NCBI RefSeq assembly: GCF_016406085.1
Contig: NZ_JAEHFJ010000003.1
Location: forward strand, 374,288 to 438,287
DNA: 64,000 bases
DNA from: Aureibaculum flavum
GTDB lineage: Bacteria; Bacteroidota; Bacteroidia; Flavobacteriales; Flavobacteriaceae
Direction: 5' to 3'
Within the stretch, counting starts at the first letter, position 1. Each line of letters begins with the position of its first letter. The translations under genes and the position numbers were made by a program. Below the pieces are notes generated by a model. It saw nothing but the letters and a program-made list of their open reading frames with translations. It was not told the origin of the DNA and did not search any database. Positions 26,643 to 36,400 of this stretch are shown here, one piece after another.

Positions 26643-26717
26643 TATGAAAATCGGTTAGTATTTAAATACTAACCGATTTTCATATATAACCGATATAACC
26701 GATTTTTTTATTGAAGT
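26643..26717. repeat. 42-bp perfect palindrome followed by AACCGAT repeats (terminator)
   Basis: Positions 26643-26684 form an uninterrupted perfect palindrome centred on TTTAAA, giving a 21-bp arm with TCGGTTAGTA on the left and TACTAACCGA on the right. Immediately downstream the motif ATAACCGAT occurs twice more (26686-26705 region) and is followed by seven T. The left TCGGTT arm could therefore pair with any of three right-hand AACCGA copies. It lies between convergent rnr and the cytochrome lipoprotein gene and probably terminates both. Confidence 0.85.
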
Positions 26718-26742
26718 TAAAATCAAAGGTTAGAAACGGAAT

Positions 26743-27147
26743 TTAGTCTTCCGTAGTATTTTCCATATATACCTCAATGGCCTTAACTTCTAAAAGAGAT
26801 AATTTTGATACAAAAGTATCAATATTCATCTGCATAATAGCTATTTGGTCTTCGTCTGTGTCCACAATAGGTTTAACTTTTCCTTGTAAAAAGTCTGCAA
26901 TACTTTTTTCTTGCTCATTATATGTTTCTACAATATTTTTTATTGTAGGACCAACCTCTGAAGGCTGTTTGAAATGACAAGCATCACAAATGTTTTCGTT
27001 AAAAAGTTTTTCACCTAGCTCTATTTGTATAGAGAGATTATTACTTTGAGCTGCATTAAGTTCGTTTTTTTCTGATTTCGATTTTTGGTCTTGGCAACTT
27101 ACCAAAGTAACTATAATCATAACGGCAATTGGAAGGAGATTTTTCAT
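26743..27147 (-). CDS. Cytochrome c-like lipoprotein
   Basis: This 134-residue protein has a lipoprotein signal with lipobox LVSC (Cys18). It has a single heme c attachment motif, CDACH (Cys54, Cys57, His58), preceded by GEKLFNENI as in small class I cytochromes. A GPTIKNIVETY segment follows, and several Met residues (IAIMQMN) could supply the sixth heme ligand. It would be a membrane-anchored periplasmic electron carrier. It is a single gene convergent with rnr. Its promoter region contains a palindrome overlapping the -7 box (27157-27178), suggesting repression. Confidence 0.88.
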   Translation of the reverse strand: MKNLLPIAVMIIVTLVSCQDQKSKSEKNELNAAQSNNLSIQIELGEKLFNENICDACHFKQPSEVGPTIKNIVETYNEQEKSIADFLQGKVKPIVDTDEDQIAIMQMNIDTFVSKLSLLEVKAIEVYMENTTED

Positions 27148-27156
27148 AAATCATAA

Positions 27157-27178
27157 TTTAGATTTACTCAAATCTAAA
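27157..27178 (-). promoter_or_regulatory. Promoter -7 box embedded in a palindrome (cytochrome lipoprotein)
   Basis: A perfect 9-bp inverted repeat, TTTAGATTT-ACTC-AAATCTAAA, lies 10 bases upstream of the start codon. The minus strand of its right arm contains TAGATTTG (27176-27169), a TAnnTTTG -7 box. A protein bound to the dyad would block the promoter; alternatively it forms a 5'-leader hairpin. Confidence 0.5.
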
Positions 27179-27424
27179 GAATGGTAGTTGGTCTTGAAAT
27201 GATAAATATCAATTTTTAAAAATGCATGCTGATTTTATAACTAAAAGCAACATATTTTAACGACTTAGATTGCTAGCAGTTTATAGTATCTAGTTAATAA
27301 ACCTATGGCCATATTAAAAAACGCTAATTTAGAATTGAAACATCAATATTTTTAGTTACTCAATAGTAATGGCAATTAAATTTGCCTTTTAACAAATAAT
27401 TATGCACAATTCACGTTTAATTAC
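27179..27424. other. Intergenic region between cytochrome lipoprotein and tatA
   Basis: The region is AT-rich and non-coding. It holds upstream sequences of two divergent genes. No RNA gene or repeat is visible. Confidence 0.5.
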
Positions 27425-27432
27425 TACCTTTG
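27425..27432 (+). promoter_or_regulatory. -7 promoter box of tatA (TACCTTTG)
   Basis: A TAnnTTTG match lies 19 bases before the tatA ATG, the spacing seen repeatedly in this window. Confidence 0.6.
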
Positions 27433-27451
27433 TTTTATAAATTTTTAAGAA

Positions 27452-27646
27452 ATGATATCAGCAACAATATTTTTAGGATGGCTAGGCGGTCAAGAAGTTA
27501 TTATTATCGGGATAATAATTTTACTACTTTTTGGAGGAAGAAAAATACCTGAATTAATGAAAGGCCTTGGTGGTGGAATAAAAGAATTTAAAAAAGCCAC
27601 AAAGGATGAAGAGGAAGATAAGAAGAAAGAAAAAATTACAGATTAA
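27452..27646 (+). CDS. tatA: Sec-independent protein translocase subunit TatA
   Basis: This 64-residue protein has the TatA/E layout: a short N-terminal region, one membrane helix (about 14-27, [14 protein letters not shown]), the [22 protein letters not shown] hinge plus amphipathic helix, and a highly charged tail. TatA oligomers form the pore through which folded proteins with twin-arginine signals cross the inner membrane. tatC is not nearby. The gene is monocistronic, with a promoter -7 box and a strong terminator. Confidence 0.95.
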   Translation: MISATIFLGWLGGQEVIIIGIIILLLFGGRKIPELMKGLGGGIKEFKKATKDEEEDKKKEKITD

Positions 27647-27660
27647 TAATAATCTAAAAT

Positions 27661-27690
27661 AAAAAAAAGTCGCAATTTGCGACTTTTTTT
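27661..27690. terminator. Bidirectional terminator after tatA
   Basis: The stem AGTCGCA-ATT-TGCGACT is flanked by eight A and seven T. It serves tatA and the convergent SPFH gene. Confidence 0.9.
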
Positions 27691-27749
27691 ATGTATTATA
27701 TTTAAAGGATAACTTAATATTAGCTATCAATAATAAATGATTTCCTTTT

Positions 27750-28703
27750 TTAATCTTCTAAGAGATTTTGATTTCCTTTTTGTTTTTCTAGTTCTGCCTT
27801 TTTCATAGCCTCACCAATTTGATTACTTGCCGAAAAAGAAGCGACCATATTATTTAACATATCGCTACCTGCTTGTGGCGAATTAGGTAACAAAATTAAG
27901 TTAGAGTTCGTATGTTCACCAATAGATTGTAATGTATCATAATGTTGAGTTACTACAATAAGTGCAGAAGCTTCTTGCGAGTTAATACCCACTTTATTCA
28001 GTACTTCAACAGATTCCTCTAAACCACGTGCAATTTCTCTACGTTGGTCTGCAATACCTTGTCCTTGTAATCGTTTACTTTCTGCTTCCGCTTTTGCTTT
28101 TTCAACAATTAAAATCCTTGCAGCATCACCTTCATATTGTGCAGCAGTTTTTTCACGATCAGCTGCGTTAATACGATTCATAGCTACTTTTACTTGTGCA
28201 TCTGGATCAATATCTGTTACTAAGGTTTTAATAATATCAAAACCATAGTCTAACATGGCATCTTTTAATTCGTTTTTTACAGCAATAGCAATATCATCTT
28301 TTTTAACAAAGACATCATCTAATTTCATTTTTGGCACTTCTGCACGCACTACATCAAATACATAACTGGTAATTTGGTCATGAGGATATTCTAATTTATA
28401 AAAAGCTTCGTAAACCTTTTCTCTAATAATAACATATTGCACAGATACCTTTATTTTTACAAATACATCATCTAAGGTTTTTGTTTCCACAATTACATCT
28501 AATTGCTGAATTTTTAAGCTTACTTTACCAGCTATTTTATCAATAAAAGGTATTTTTAATTGAAATCCTGAATGTCTAATACTTAAAAATCTACCAAACC
28601 TTTCTACAATAGCAACAGTCTGTTGTTTTACGATAAAAATTGAGGCGAAAAAAATTATTAATCCGATAAAAATAAAGGGAATGTACCCAATATATGCTTC
28701 CAT
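27750..28703 (-). CDS. SPFH/Band 7 domain protein (stomatin/QmcA-like)
   Basis: This 317-residue protein has one N-terminal membrane helix (about 5-25), followed by the SPFH domain (about 28-190; IVERFGRFLSIRHSGFQLKIPF, IQQLDVIVETKTLDDVFV) and a coiled-coil region (about 190-240). A hydrophobic C-terminal stretch contains ALIVVTQHYDTLQSIG. It resembles bacterial QmcA/stomatin proteins, which form ring-like scaffolds in membrane microdomains and often associate with membrane proteases. No NfeD partner gene is adjacent. It is divergent from the small membrane protein gene. Confidence 0.92.
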   Translation of the reverse strand: MEAYIGYIPFIFIGLIIFFASIFIVKQQTVAIVERFGRFLSIRHSGFQLKIPFIDKIAGKVSLKIQQLDVIVETKTLDDVFVKIKVSVQYVIIREKVYEAFYKLEYPHDQITSYVFDVVRAEVPKMKLDDVFVKKDDIAIAVKNELKDAMLDYGFDIIKTLVTDIDPDAQVKVAMNRINAADREKTAAQYEGDAARILIVEKAKAEAESKRLQGQGIADQRREIARGLEESVEVLNKVGINSQEASALIVVTQHYDTLQSIGEHTNSNLILLPNSPQAGSDMLNNMVASFSASNQIGEAMKKAELEKQKGNQNLLED

Positions 28704-28759
28704 AGTGTTTTTTGTTTAAGGTTAAAAAGTTTAAGTTGATAAAGTTAATGATAATTCTG

Positions 28760-28767
28760 TATTTTTG
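28760..28767 (+). promoter_or_regulatory. -7 promoter box (TATTTTTG)
   Basis: A TAnnTTTG match lies 18 bases upstream of the ATG at 28786, which heads a likely two-gene unit with the thioesterase. Confidence 0.55.
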
Positions 28768-28785
28768 ATGTATAAAGTATAAATA

Positions 28786-29139
28786 ATGAAAAAAGTTGTA
28801 GGGATTATTGTTGCTATAGCAGCTGTTTTATTAATTGGTTATTTTCTATTTGTTTATTACGCCACTTACAGTGAAGGTTTTAGATCAGGAGAATTGATAA
28901 AAATTACGCATAAAGGACTATTATTTAAAACATGGGAAGGTGAAATAAGCCAAGGTGTATCTGAATCACAACATTTTAGTTTTTCTGTAGAAGGCTCTGA
29001 AGATAAGGTAATTCAACAACTAAAAGATATGCAAGGGCAACAGGTAAAATTGACTTATAAAGAACGTTTTGCCACTTTTCCATGGTTGGGTGATACCAAA
29101 TATTTTGTTACAGAAGTAGAGAAAACGATTAGAGAGTAG
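28786..29139 (+). CDS. Small conserved membrane-anchored protein of unknown function
   Basis: This 117-residue protein has one N-terminal helix (about 4-25) and an extracytoplasmic domain beginning YATYSEGFRSGELIKITHKG. Repeated motifs of this flavobacterial family include LLFKTWEGEI, FSFSVEG and LTYKERFATFPWLGDTKYF. As I recall, homologues are sometimes labelled 6-phosphogluconate dehydrogenase, but nothing here resembles that enzyme: there is no nucleotide-binding fold and the protein is far too short. Its fold looks like a small all-beta domain. It is followed after 19 bases by the thioesterase gene and is probably co-transcribed. Confidence 0.85.
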   Translation: MKKVVGIIVAIAAVLLIGYFLFVYYATYSEGFRSGELIKITHKGLLFKTWEGEISQGVSESQHFSFSVEGSEDKVIQQLKDMQGQQVKLTYKERFATFPWLGDTKYFVTEVEKTIRE

Positions 29140-29158
29140 CTTATTATATAAAGATAAT

Positions 29159-29704
29159 ATGACGTCAAAATTTAAAACATCAACTGATTCTGAGATTATT
29201 TTAACAGAATTAATGCAACCCAATTATTCTAATTTTAGTGGTAAAATTCATGGAGGGTTTATTTTGTCATTAATGGACAAAGCAGCTTTTGCCTGTGCAT
29301 CTAAATACTCTGGTCAATATTGTGTAACGGCATCAGTGAATAGAGTCGATTTTTTGAATCCTATTGAAGTAGGTGAGTTGGTTACGATGAAAGCTCAAAT
29401 AAATTATGTGGGTAATACATCCATGGTAGTTGGCATACGTGTGGAATCTCAAAATATACAAACGGGTGAGATAAAACATTGTAATTCTTCTTACTTTTCT
29501 ATGGTTGCTAAGGACGAAAAAGGAAAAAATGTAAAGGTTCCAGGGTTAATTATTAGAAATAATAATGAAATGAGAAGGTTTTTGAGATCTATTAAAAGAT
29601 TAAAATCGAGCAATGAAAGAGACCAAGAATTTAAACTAGAAAATTTTAATCCTGATCTTTATAAAAACCACCTTGATTCTTACAATATTAAATTTCAATA
29701 TTAA
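29159..29704 (+). CDS. Acyl-CoA thioesterase (hotdog fold)
   Basis: This 181-residue protein has a single hotdog domain in the first 130 residues. It shows the acyl-CoA hydrolase signature GKIHGGFILSLMDKAAFACASKYSG and a second strand region, ASVNRVDFLNPIEVGELV, as in the YciA/BFIT group. It hydrolyses acyl-CoA thioesters. The basic C-terminal 50 residues (from about 130) lie outside the domain. It is the second gene of a probable pair and is convergent with gltX. Confidence 0.92.
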   Translation: MTSKFKTSTDSEIILTELMQPNYSNFSGKIHGGFILSLMDKAAFACASKYSGQYCVTASVNRVDFLNPIEVGELVTMKAQINYVGNTSMVVGIRVESQNIQTGEIKHCNSSYFSMVAKDEKGKNVKVPGLIIRNNNEMRRFLRSIKRLKSSNERDQEFKLENFNPDLYKNHLDSYNIKFQY

Positions 29705-29782
29705 TTTTTAATCAAAATCAAAGAGCCTAACAAGGTTTTAAAAGATTCAGAATTATATTCCCTGATATTAATTAATTTGATG

Positions 29783-31336
29783 TTAGAGACGCTCTATTGC
29801 TTTTTCAATACGTTCAATAGTGTCTTTCTTACCAATTAGGTCCATTATATCAAAAATATGAGGACCTTGCATAGCTCCAACCAAACTCAATCGTAACGGT
29901 TGCATAACTTTACCAAATCCAATTTCTTTGTTTGTAATCCATTCTTTTACAATGTTCTCAATATTTTTTGAATTAAAATCTTGTATTGGATTAAGCACTG
30001 AAATTAATTCATTCATTAATTCAGTAGTACCTTCTTTCCATTGTTTTTTGGCTTTATCATCATAAGATGTTGGGGCAATAAAAAAGAAACTACCTAAGCT
30101 TAATAGGTCAGAAACAAAAGTGGCTCTCTCTTTTATCAATGAAACTACTTGTTTGATATAGTTTTTATCCTCTAAATGTTTCGCTGTTTTTTTAAATGAT
30201 TCCATTAAAGTTGGATTGGAATTCATTGCTAAAATATGAAGAGAGAACAAATCAGCTAATTCATCATCACTTTTTAGTTGCAGGTATTGTTGGTTAAACC
30301 ATTTCGTTTTGTCCGGATTAAATTTTGCACCAGCTTTACTTACATGTTTTAGGCTAAAAGAGTGGACAAGTTCTTCTAATGAATAAATTTCTTTTTCAGA
30401 ACCGCTACCTTCGTTCCATCCTAATAAAGCTAACATATTAACCACAGCTTCTGGAAAATAGCCATCTTCTTTATATCCACGTGAAACATCACCGTTATTT
30501 CGCCATTCCAATGGAAAAACAGGAAAGCCTAATTTGTCACCATCACGTTTACTTAATTTACCTTTACCTTCTGGTTTTAGAATAAGAGGTAAGTGAGCAA
30601 ATTGTGGGGCATCCCAACCAAAAGCTCTATATAATAATATGTGTAATGCCATTGATGGTAACCATTCTTCACCACGTATAACATGACTAATTTCCATTAA
30701 ATGATCATCTACAATATTTGCTAAATGATAGGTTGGCATTCCGTCCGATTTGAACAAAATTTTATCATCCAACACATTGGTATCAATTGTTATTTCTCCT
30801 CTAATAATATCATTGAGTAGCAACGTCTCATTTTCTGGCGATTTAAAACGAATTACATACTTTTCACCAGAATCAATTCTTTTTTGAACTGTATCTGCAT
30901 CAAGCGATAATGAATTGTCTAATTTTAACCGGTTATGCCAGTTGTATATAAATGTTTTACCCTTAGCTTCATGGTCTTTTCTATGAAAATCTAATTTTTC
31001 AGAAGTGTCAAAAGCATAGTAGGCATTACCATTTGCAATTAATATATCAATATGTTTTTTATAAATTTCCTTACGTTCAGATTGTCGGTACGGTCCGTGG
31101 TTTCCACCAATTTCAGGTCCTTCATCAAAAGGAAAATTAAGCCAATTAAGAGCATCTACTATGTATTTTTCAGCACCTTCTACATAACGGTTTTGGTCAG
31201 TATCTTCAATTCGTAGAATAAAAGTACCACCATTTTTTTTAGCAAATAAATAATTGAATAATGCGGTTCTAACACCACCAATATGTAATGGTCCTGTTGG
31301 ACTAGGAGCAAATCTTACCCTTACGTTGTTAATCAT
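29783..31336 (-). CDS. gltX: Glutamate-tRNA ligase
   Basis: With the ATG at 31336 this is 517 residues. A longer frame would begin at a TTG (31357) that lies inside the promoter -7 box, so it is rejected. Class I motifs are HIGG at residues 18-21 in APSPTGPLHIGGVRT, and KLSKR at 260-264. The glutamate-binding LRIEDTDQNR and anticodon-binding C-terminal helices are present. It charges tRNA-Glu (possibly also tRNA-Gln, if an amidotransferase route is used). A partial parS-like sequence falls inside the gene at 30473-30488, in the codons for DVSRGY. Confidence 0.97.
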   Translation of the reverse strand: MINNVRVRFAPSPTGPLHIGGVRTALFNYLFAKKNGGTFILRIEDTDQNRYVEGAEKYIVDALNWLNFPFDEGPEIGGNHGPYRQSERKEIYKKHIDILIANGNAYYAFDTSEKLDFHRKDHEAKGKTFIYNWHNRLKLDNSLSLDADTVQKRIDSGEKYVIRFKSPENETLLLNDIIRGEITIDTNVLDDKILFKSDGMPTYHLANIVDDHLMEISHVIRGEEWLPSMALHILLYRAFGWDAPQFAHLPLILKPEGKGKLSKRDGDKLGFPVFPLEWRNNGDVSRGYKEDGYFPEAVVNMLALLGWNEGSGSEKEIYSLEELVHSFSLKHVSKAGAKFNPDKTKWFNQQYLQLKSDDELADLFSLHILAMNSNPTLMESFKKTAKHLEDKNYIKQVVSLIKERATFVSDLLSLGSFFFIAPTSYDDKAKKQWKEGTTELMNELISVLNPIQDFNSKNIENIVKEWITNKEIGFGKVMQPLRLSLVGAMQGPHIFDIMDLIGKKDTIERIEKAIERL

Positions 31337-31354
31337 TTCGTTAAAATTAGAGTG

Positions 31355-31362
31355 CAAAGATA
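31355..31362 (-). promoter_or_regulatory. -7 promoter box of gltX (TATCTTTG)
   Basis: A minus-strand TAnnTTTG match lies 18 bases upstream of the ATG at 31336. It excludes the upstream TTG as a start codon. Confidence 0.65.
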
Positions 31363-31463
31363 GTATTTGACAATGAAAATGCTATTTTTGAGTTTAAATA
31401 TCTTTTACTTAAAATTCCAATCTACTAATGTAGTGGCACTAAGGTTTACTATTAAATTGATAA

Positions 31464-32336
31464 ATGATTAAAAAAATACTAATAACTTCTATGTTGCTCT
31501 TGGTTGCATTTCATGGTTTTTCGCAAAATGAAAAACCAAATGATGAGAAGTTGAGCATGAAGAAAGGGCGACCCAATTATATTGGAGTTACCTTGGGTTT
31601 TGGTGCTGGAAACTTTAGAGATTTTGCTACGTCACCACTTATATATAAAGGAAACCCTTTTTATTTATCATTGTCAACATTGAAAATGGACAATAGAAGG
31701 GAGACGGAATCTTTGTTTTCCTTTGCTTTTGGCAACTATAATAGTATTTATAACAATCATTCAGCAAGTAGTAATGTTTATATTTTTTCACTTTACCATT
31801 CGGAGTTGTTTCAACTTAATAAGCTGAGTTCGGAAAAATGGAATGTAAAAATTGGGGGGCTATTAAATACTACAGCTAACCTTAGATTTAATCCGTCACT
31901 TTTAAATAATGATTTTGGTTATGAAATAATCCCAACTTTATTTGGTTCTTTGAAAGTTACTAGAGATATAAGTCGCGAAAGAGCTAAGAACAAAAAGTTT
32001 TTATTTATAAAATATAAATTAAAACCAACATCAAGAAATTTAGCATTTAAACTGAATGTTGGATTGATAAATAGTGCTTATCGCAATGGTTATGTATATA
32101 CAGGTCAGTCTTCCGTTTTAAATGATCCTAAAGCTTTTGATGATTATCAGTTTGATTTTTTTTCTGGGTTTAGAATGAATACTGTTTTAGATTATACGGT
32201 TGCTTTGAAAAATAAGAATAAAATTCAATTCTCTTATTTATGGGATGCTTATAAAACGGGAGGTGATATTAATATATTTGAAATGGCTCAACACACGGTA
32301 AAGTTTACACTGTTATTTAATACTAATAATAAATAA
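31464..32336 (+). CDS. Predicted outer-membrane beta-barrel-like protein, unknown function
   Basis: This 290-residue protein has a signal peptide (about 1-20, ending in GFSQ). It then has many alternating aromatic and polar strands (YIGVTLGFGAGNF, LFSFAFGNYN, WNVKIGGLLNT, IQFSYLWDAY, HTVKFTLLF) and a near C-terminal strand, as in outer-membrane barrels. I do not recognise a family. A gap of only 24 bases leads into the S41 protease gene, so the two are likely co-expressed. Confidence 0.75.
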   Translation: MIKKILITSMLLLVAFHGFSQNEKPNDEKLSMKKGRPNYIGVTLGFGAGNFRDFATSPLIYKGNPFYLSLSTLKMDNRRETESLFSFAFGNYNSIYNNHSASSNVYIFSLYHSELFQLNKLSSEKWNVKIGGLLNTTANLRFNPSLLNNDFGYEIIPTLFGSLKVTRDISRERAKNKKFLFIKYKLKPTSRNLAFKLNVGLINSAYRNGYVYTGQSSVLNDPKAFDDYQFDFFSGFRMNTVLDYTVALKNKNKIQFSYLWDAYKTGGDINIFEMAQHTVKFTLLFNTNNK

Positions 32337-32360
32337 GGAGGTTGGATTAATTTTAATTAC

Positions 32361-33359
32361 ATGAAAAAATTAATAATATGTATAGCATTATGTGCACTCT
32401 TTTCTTGTGAAAAGGCATTGTTTGACGAGGATATGGCATCTACTGATCCTAAAGTTAATTTTGAATACTTGTGGAAGGAATGCAATGAAAAATATTCATA
32501 TTTTGAATTGAAAAATATCGATTGGGATGCGATAAAATCAAAATATGAGGTTAAAATATTTGATGGAATGTCTCAAGATTCTTTATTTAATGTTTTGGGA
32601 GCCATGTTAACGGAATTAAAAGATGATCATACGAATCTAATTTCGAACTTTAATGTTTCTAAGTTTGGTGTAAAATATTTGGGTCAGGATAATTTTGATT
32701 GGAGAATAATTGAAGATCATTATTTAAATCAAGAGTATTATACTTCTGGACCATTTAAACATAATTTTATAGACAATGGTGATATTGGGTATGTACGTTT
32801 TGCATCTTTTCCAGGTAACATTGATGGAGCTAATTTGGGGTTTGTTTTAAATAGATATAAAAATACGAAAGGGCTTATTTTAGATCTAAGAGAAAATGGA
32901 GGAGGAGCAGTGAGTGATGTATTTAATTTGTTAAATAGATTTGTTGAAAGTAAGACCTTAATTAATTATTCAAGAATTAAGTCGGGTCCGGAGCATAACG
33001 ATTTTTCAGAAGACAAACCTGTCTATATTTCGCCTTACAATGGAATAAGATATAAAAATAAAGTAGCGGTGTTAACAGATAGAGGTACCTATAGTGCAGG
33101 CTCATTTACCGCTCTTGCAACCAAGGCACTTCCCAATTTGATACTCATTGGAGATACTACTGGAGGAGGTTTAGGTTTACCTAATGGAGGACAATTACCT
33201 AATGGTTGGTTTTATCGATTTTCTGTAACACAGGCTTTAACATTAGATAAAAATCCGGATTATGAAAATGGAGTTCCACCTGACATAAAAGTTCTTTTTA
33301 ATTGGGGTGATTTGACAAAAGATGAAATTATTGAACGCAGCATCTTAGAATTACAATAA
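32361..33359 (+). CDS. S41 family peptidase, lipoprotein
   Basis: This 332-residue protein has a lipoprotein signal with lipobox LFSC (Cys16). An N-terminal helical part precedes the tail-specific protease core with YVRFASFPGN, GLILDLRENGGGAVSDVF and the nucleophile region RGTYSAGSFTA (Ser245). GDTTGGGLGLPNG and NGVPPDIKV follow near the end. There is no obvious PDZ domain, as in many Bacteroidota S41 lipoproteins. It likely cleaves periplasmic or surface peptides at C-termini. It is downstream of the barrel-like protein and 43 bases upstream of the DUF4175 gene. Confidence 0.9.
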   Translation: MKKLIICIALCALFSCEKALFDEDMASTDPKVNFEYLWKECNEKYSYFELKNIDWDAIKSKYEVKIFDGMSQDSLFNVLGAMLTELKDDHTNLISNFNVSKFGVKYLGQDNFDWRIIEDHYLNQEYYTSGPFKHNFIDNGDIGYVRFASFPGNIDGANLGFVLNRYKNTKGLILDLRENGGGAVSDVFNLLNRFVESKTLINYSRIKSGPEHNDFSEDKPVYISPYNGIRYKNKVAVLTDRGTYSAGSFTALATKALPNLILIGDTTGGGLGLPNGGQLPNGWFYRFSVTQALTLDKNPDYENGVPPDIKVLFNWGDLTKDEIIERSILELQ

Positions 33360-33402
33360 ATTTGCGTTTCTTTAGGTAAAACAGCAACAAGAAGAAAGAA
33401 AT

Positions 33403-36400
33403 TTGAATAACTTCAATAACATACAACAAAAGTTACAACAGTTCATTAAAAAGTACTATACCAATGAATTGATTAAAGGACTCATATTATTTGTATCCTT
33501 TGGTTTACTGTATTTTTTAATTACTGTATTTATTGAGTACTTTTTGTGGTTGCCACCACTAGCAAGAAGTGTGTTATTCTTTGTTTTTATTGCAGTAGAA
33601 CTTGCTTTATTCATTAAATTTATTGCCATTCCTTTAGCAAGGTTATTTGGTTTACAAAAAGGAATAACATTATCAGAGGCATCTTTTATAATAGGTAAAC
33701 ATTTTTCTGAGGTTGATGATAAATTGTTAAATGTATTGCAACTAAATAAGGATAAAAATCAATCAGAATTATTATTGGCTAGTATTGAACAGAAATCCAA
33801 AAGTTTGGAGCCGATACCGTTTATAAATGCTATTAGTTTTAAAGGAAATATTAAATATCTTAAATATTTATTCATTCCAATTTTAATATGGGTTTTTATG
33901 TTACTTACAGGTAACAATTCTATATTTAATGAAAGTTTTGATAGGGTAGTTCATTATAAAACGGCTTATGAACCGCCAGCTCTTTTTACTTTTGTAGTAT
34001 TAAATGATAAGTTGCAAGATGTAGAAGGACAACCATTTGATTTGATTGTTGCAACCGAAGGAAGTGTGGTTCCTGAAAATATAACGATTCATTTTAACAA
34101 TGAGAGTTATATGTTGAAGGATTTGAATGGTAATTTTACGCATCAATTCAATAACCTAAAGGAACCAATAGAATTTTATTTAGAGGCTAATGATGTTCGA
34201 TCTAGGCCATATCAGTTGGATGTTTTAAGAACGCCAAATGTTACGGGGTTCGAAATGTATATGAACTATCCTGCATATACAGGAAAAAAAGATGAACTTA
34301 TTAAAAATACGGGTAATGCTGTTATTCCTGAAGGATCTACAGTAACCTGGAATATTACTACAAAAGCGACGGATTCAATGAATTTTGTATCCGATAAAAG
34401 AAAGGCATTTACACTGAAGTCTGATAATAATTTTTCTATTTCTAAACGCGTTAGAAATACTTTGAATTATCAAATAACAACTTCCAATCGTGGTTTAAAA
34501 GATTATGAAAAACTTGAGTATACACTACAAGTAATTGGTGATGAACACCCGAAAATTGAAGTGAAATCAGATATTGATTCTATAAGTAGAGGTCCTGTAC
34601 AATTTGTAGGACAATTGAGTGATGATTACGGACTTAAAAAGCTTCAATTGGTGTATTATGATGTGAAAAACAAAAAAGCATTGCAAATAGCACCGATTAG
34701 TGTTAATAAGTCAACCTTTGAGGAGTTTTACTATATTTTCTCACCAGAAATATTAAAGATTGATTTGGGTAAAGCTTATGAAATGTATTTTGAGGTTTAT
34801 GATAATGACGGTACAAATGGAAGTAAGGTAACAATAAGTCAAACGTTTACTTATTATAATAAAACACAGCAAGAAATTACGGATGATTTATTGAAGGAGC
34901 AAAAACAGAATTTAGAAGAGCTTAATAAGATAAATAATAATAGTGAAAAACTAAATAAGGAGTTAGATGCGTTCTCTAAGAAGTTAAGAAAGAAGTCTGA
35001 CTTAAATTGGAATGATAAAAAGGAGTTTGATCAATTTTTAAAGCGACAAGAGCAGTATAAACAAATGCAAGAAAAACATACTGAAAACTTGAAAGAGAAT
35101 TTAGATGAGCAAGAACGTAATGATGAAAATACTGAAATTAAAGACAAAAAGGAAGAGTTAAAAAAACGAATTGAGGAGGCACAAGAACTTCAAGAGAAAA
35201 ATAATTTGTTAGATCAATTAAAAAAAATGTCTGAGAAACTTGAGAAAGAAGAGATGTTGAATAAATTGGATAAACTAACGGAACAGAACAAACAAGAAAA
35301 AAAGACGTTGGAAAGATTGCTGGAACTATCTAAACGGTTTTTTGTTGAGAAAAAGGCAGCTCAAATCACACAGAAATTAGATTCACTGTCTAGTAAGCAA
35401 GAAGAAGAATCGAAAAAAGAGGAGAGTAAAATTCAAGATCAAGAAAAACTAAATAAAGATTTTGAATCGATTAAGAAGGATTTTGATGAAATGAGGAAAC
35501 AGAATCAAAATTTAGCTCAACCTATGAAATTTCCAGATACGAAACAGGAAGAAAAGACGATTGAAGAATTGATGGAAAGAGCTAAAGAAAATTTAGATGA
35601 AAAAAATGCTGAAGAAAATAATAATAATAATAAACCAGAACAAAAGGATCAAAATAAAAAGGATGCTAAGACCAATCAAAAGGCAGCTGCAAAAAAACAA
35701 AAAGAATTAAGTAAAAAGATGGGTGGTGCAATGATGGAAATGCAAGGGGAAATGCTTCAAGAGAACATAGATGATCTTAAGGCAATTTTGGAGAATTTAT
35801 TAACATTTTCATTTGATCAAGAAAAATTATTGGACGCCTTTGATGGTATAGATGCAAGCCATGCAGAGTTTCCTAAATTGCTTAGAAAACAACAAATAAT
35901 TAAAGAAAACTTTGAACATATTGATGATAGTTTATATACCCTTTCATTACGTGTACCACAATTAACCACAAAAATTCAAGAGGATTTGGCTGATGCTCAT
36001 TATAATTTGAATAAGTCTTTAGATAATATTGCTGAAAATTTTATTGTTCCGGGAAGATCAAACCAACAATACACAATGACTGCTGCAAATAATTTAGCGG
36101 ACATGTTAAGTGATATGTTAAACAGCCTACAAAACCCGAGTATGGGTCAAGGTAAGGGTAAGGGGGGAAAACCAGAGTTTAGTCTCCCAGATATCATTAA
36201 AAAGCAAGGAGAATTACAGAAAAAGATGAAGGAAGGTATGAAGAAAGGAGAAGGTGAAAAGAAAAAAGGTAAGGATGGTGAAAAAGGAAAAGAAGGTGAA
36301 CCTAAAGGTGGTGAAGGTGGGAGTGAACAAATGAGTGGTGAACAATATCAAATTTATCAAGAGCAGAATGCTTTGAAGGAGGCTTTAAAAGAAATGATGG

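Noticed and set aside
30473-30488. parS-like sequence ATATCCACGTGAAACA inside gltX
   Set aside because: It has three mismatches, all in the left half, and the palindrome is broken. It lies 6.8 kb from the cluster. The right half equals the consensus, so weak ParB binding is possible, but it was not annotated as parS.
31337-31357. Longer N-terminus of GltX from a TTG
   Set aside because: The TTG lies within the TATCTTTG promoter box, and the ATG at 31336 starts the conserved N-terminus.
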